DNA from: Thermoleophilia bacterium
GTDB lineage: Bacteria > Actinomycetota > Thermoleophilia > UBA2241
Length of the DNA: 64,000 bases
Direction: 5' to 3'
NCBI GenBank assembly: GCA_041393415.1
Contig: JAWKKE010000006.1
Location: 1 to 64,000 of the forward strand
The notes beneath the pieces were generated by a model that worked only from the letters and a program-made list of their open reading frames with translations, made no database searches and had not been told where the DNA came from. Below are positions 62,936 to 64,000 of this stretch, in pieces; within the stretch, counting starts at the first letter, position 1; each line of letters opens with the position of its first letter. Position numbers and translations under genes: made by a program.

Positions 62936-64000
62936 TCTCAGCGACCTCCTCAAAGTGCGCGAACAGCGCTTTGAATGCGAGCTTCTGATCGATATTCAAG
63001 GACAACTCCTTGCGTGTCTGACTGAGGACCGCGAGGAGACGCGCGTAATAATCTGATCCGGCCACCGCCGCAGCACACAGCTCGGCTTCGCGGTCGCTAT
63101 TACAGAGTACCTCGCGGGCGCCACAGGTAACCACCCACAGATCGCGCACCCATGAGGCGAGAACATCGAGCGCATCGAGCGCGGCCGCTCGGCAGGCGCG
63201 CACTTCCTGACGACGTTGCCGCGCGGTAGCCGCCTCCTGACGCCACTTGAGCTCGCGTTTCTCTTGAAACTGACTCTCGAGCTCGACTAGGCGGCGCTGC
63301 AGGTCGTTCTGGCACGCCGTCTTGATCTCCTTTTGGTGATCCGCCAGCACTGCGATGTAGTCGTGAGCGGCCGACTCAGCCTCACGACCACCGCCAACGA
63401 GCGTCCGAGCAACGTCGAGGTAGGTACGTCGGCGATTGGGGCCGCGTGCGTCCGCAAGAAGTCGCTCGGCACGCTCGATGGAACCACCGGCAAGCCTACT
63501 CATGGTCTCCACCTCGAGGTCGGGCAGACTATGCACATTCCTTAGATGCTCGGCGATGTCCGCATTGCTCAAAGGGCGAAACTCGACCACTTGACAGCGT
63601 GAGACGATCGTCGGCAGCACACGCTCAAGATGGTCGCTGATGAGCAGGAAATGCACGTCGGGCGGAGGCTCCTCAATGGTCTTGAGCAACTTGTTTGCGG
63701 CCGCAACATGAAGCGTCTCGACCTCCGGGACGATCCATACGCGGCGCCCGCAGCCGAATGGCTTCAGGGCTAAGTCGGCGAGGATAGGCTGCACCTGCTC
63801 GACGCGAATGACGTCTCCCTCACGCTCCACGATATGTACGTCGGGATGCAGACCACGACGAGCACGTTCGCATTCAGGGCAACCGCCACAGCCGCCACAC
63901 GGCGCCACCAGAGCGGCACCGAGCTCCCGGGCGAACGCCGTCTTCCCCAATCCCTCACGACCGACGAGGAGACAGGCGTGAGCTACGCTTCCCTCGGCGA
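62928..64000 (-). CDS. holB: DNA polymerase III delta-prime subunit HolB (5' end beyond window)
   Basis: Part of the clamp loader. The visible 356 or so residues start inside the Walker A region (LLVGREGLGKTAFA) and include a zinc-binding module (CGGCGGCPECERA), sensor-like TIEEPPPDVHFLL and SRCQVVEFRPLS. The N-terminal few residues lie beyond 64000. A long charged helix near the C-terminus (ELESQFQEKRELKWRQEAATARQ, in part) looks like the actinobacterial form. Walker B is DEVE-like WIVPEVETLH. The stop is TAG. Confidence 0.93.
   Translation of the reverse strand, partial: AEGSVAHACLLVGREGLGKTAFARELGAALVAPCGGCGGCPECERARRGLHPDVHIVEREGDVIRVEQVQPILADLALKPFGCGRRVWIVPEVETLHVAAANKLLKTIEEPPPDVHFLLISDHLERVLPTIVSRCQVVEFRPLSNADIAEHLRNVHSLPDLEVETMSRLAGGSIERAERLLADARGPNRRRTYLDVARTLVGGGREAESAAHDYIAVLADHQKEIKTACQNDLQRRLVELESQFQEKRELKWRQEAATARQRRQEVRACRAAALDALDVLASWVRDLWVVTCGAREVLCNSDREAELCAAAVAGSDYYARLLAVLSQTRKELSLNIDQKLAFKALFAHFEEVAESA

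Overview
The window is high-GC DNA from an anaerobic, probably early-branching actinobacterium. The evidence is HspR with HAIR-like operators ahead of dnaK, a CarD regulator, an actinobacterial-type inositol-phosphate synthase beside a CDP-alcohol phosphotransferase, promoters that look leaderless, and many GTG/TTG starts. The energy genes are those of an H2-metabolising anaerobe with Hdr/Mvh modules. No CRISPR array, insertion sequence, prophage or rRNA was seen.

Positions 1-17.7 kb form a hydrogenase island. A truncated hypF follows a NarL-type two-component system on the minus strand. Across a divergent intergenic region with a three-half-site palindromic operator starts a plus-strand operon: HdrA-like, QmoC-like membrane Fe-S protein, second HdrA-like, mvhD, mvhG, mvhA, hydrogenase protease. 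A nested hairpin separates it from a convergent second operon, hdrCBA-mvhDGA. The window thus holds two [NiFe] hydrogenase/Hdr assemblies. One is classical and soluble (with HdrB). The other has no HdrB but a membrane subunit, so it probably exchanges electrons with the quinone pool.

Positions 17.9-30.4 kb are mixed metabolism: tRNA-Thr(CGT), an isochorismatase-type hydrolase, CarD, a thioesterase, a pyrimidine-dimer glycosylase whose frame runs without a stop into dodecin, an M20 amidohydrolase, an MFS carrier, an aldo/keto reductase, an archaeal-type class I aldolase, a two-subunit aconitase X and an orphan peptide-type binding protein.

Positions 30.7-35.0 kb hold the most unusual locus. 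It is a dimethylamine methyltransferase gene (mtbB) with an in-frame UAG at the exact place where the archaeal enzyme carries pyrrolysine. A complete ABC transporter of the COG2984/COG4120/COG1101 type lies directly downstream. UAG is also the ordinary stop of at least twenty other genes here, so pyrrolysine decoding must be conditional or context-dependent.

Positions 35-64 kb are mostly housekeeping: a D,D-carboxypeptidase, tRNA-Thr(TGT), ligA, surE, an active diguanylate cyclase facing a degenerate GGDEF/EAL protein, the heat-shock operon dnaK-hsp20-grpE-dnaJ-hspR-clpC, yjbQ, an M3-like peptidase and an RlmD-type methyltransferase. There follows a group with a presenilin-like membrane protein, a uracil-glycosylase-fold protein lacking catalytic motifs, a GT4-PHP fusion, inositol-phosphate synthase, a phosphatidylinositol-synthase-like enzyme and DedA. 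The window ends with tRNA-Lys(CTT), a metal-binding CopZ-like protein, RicT and a truncated holB.
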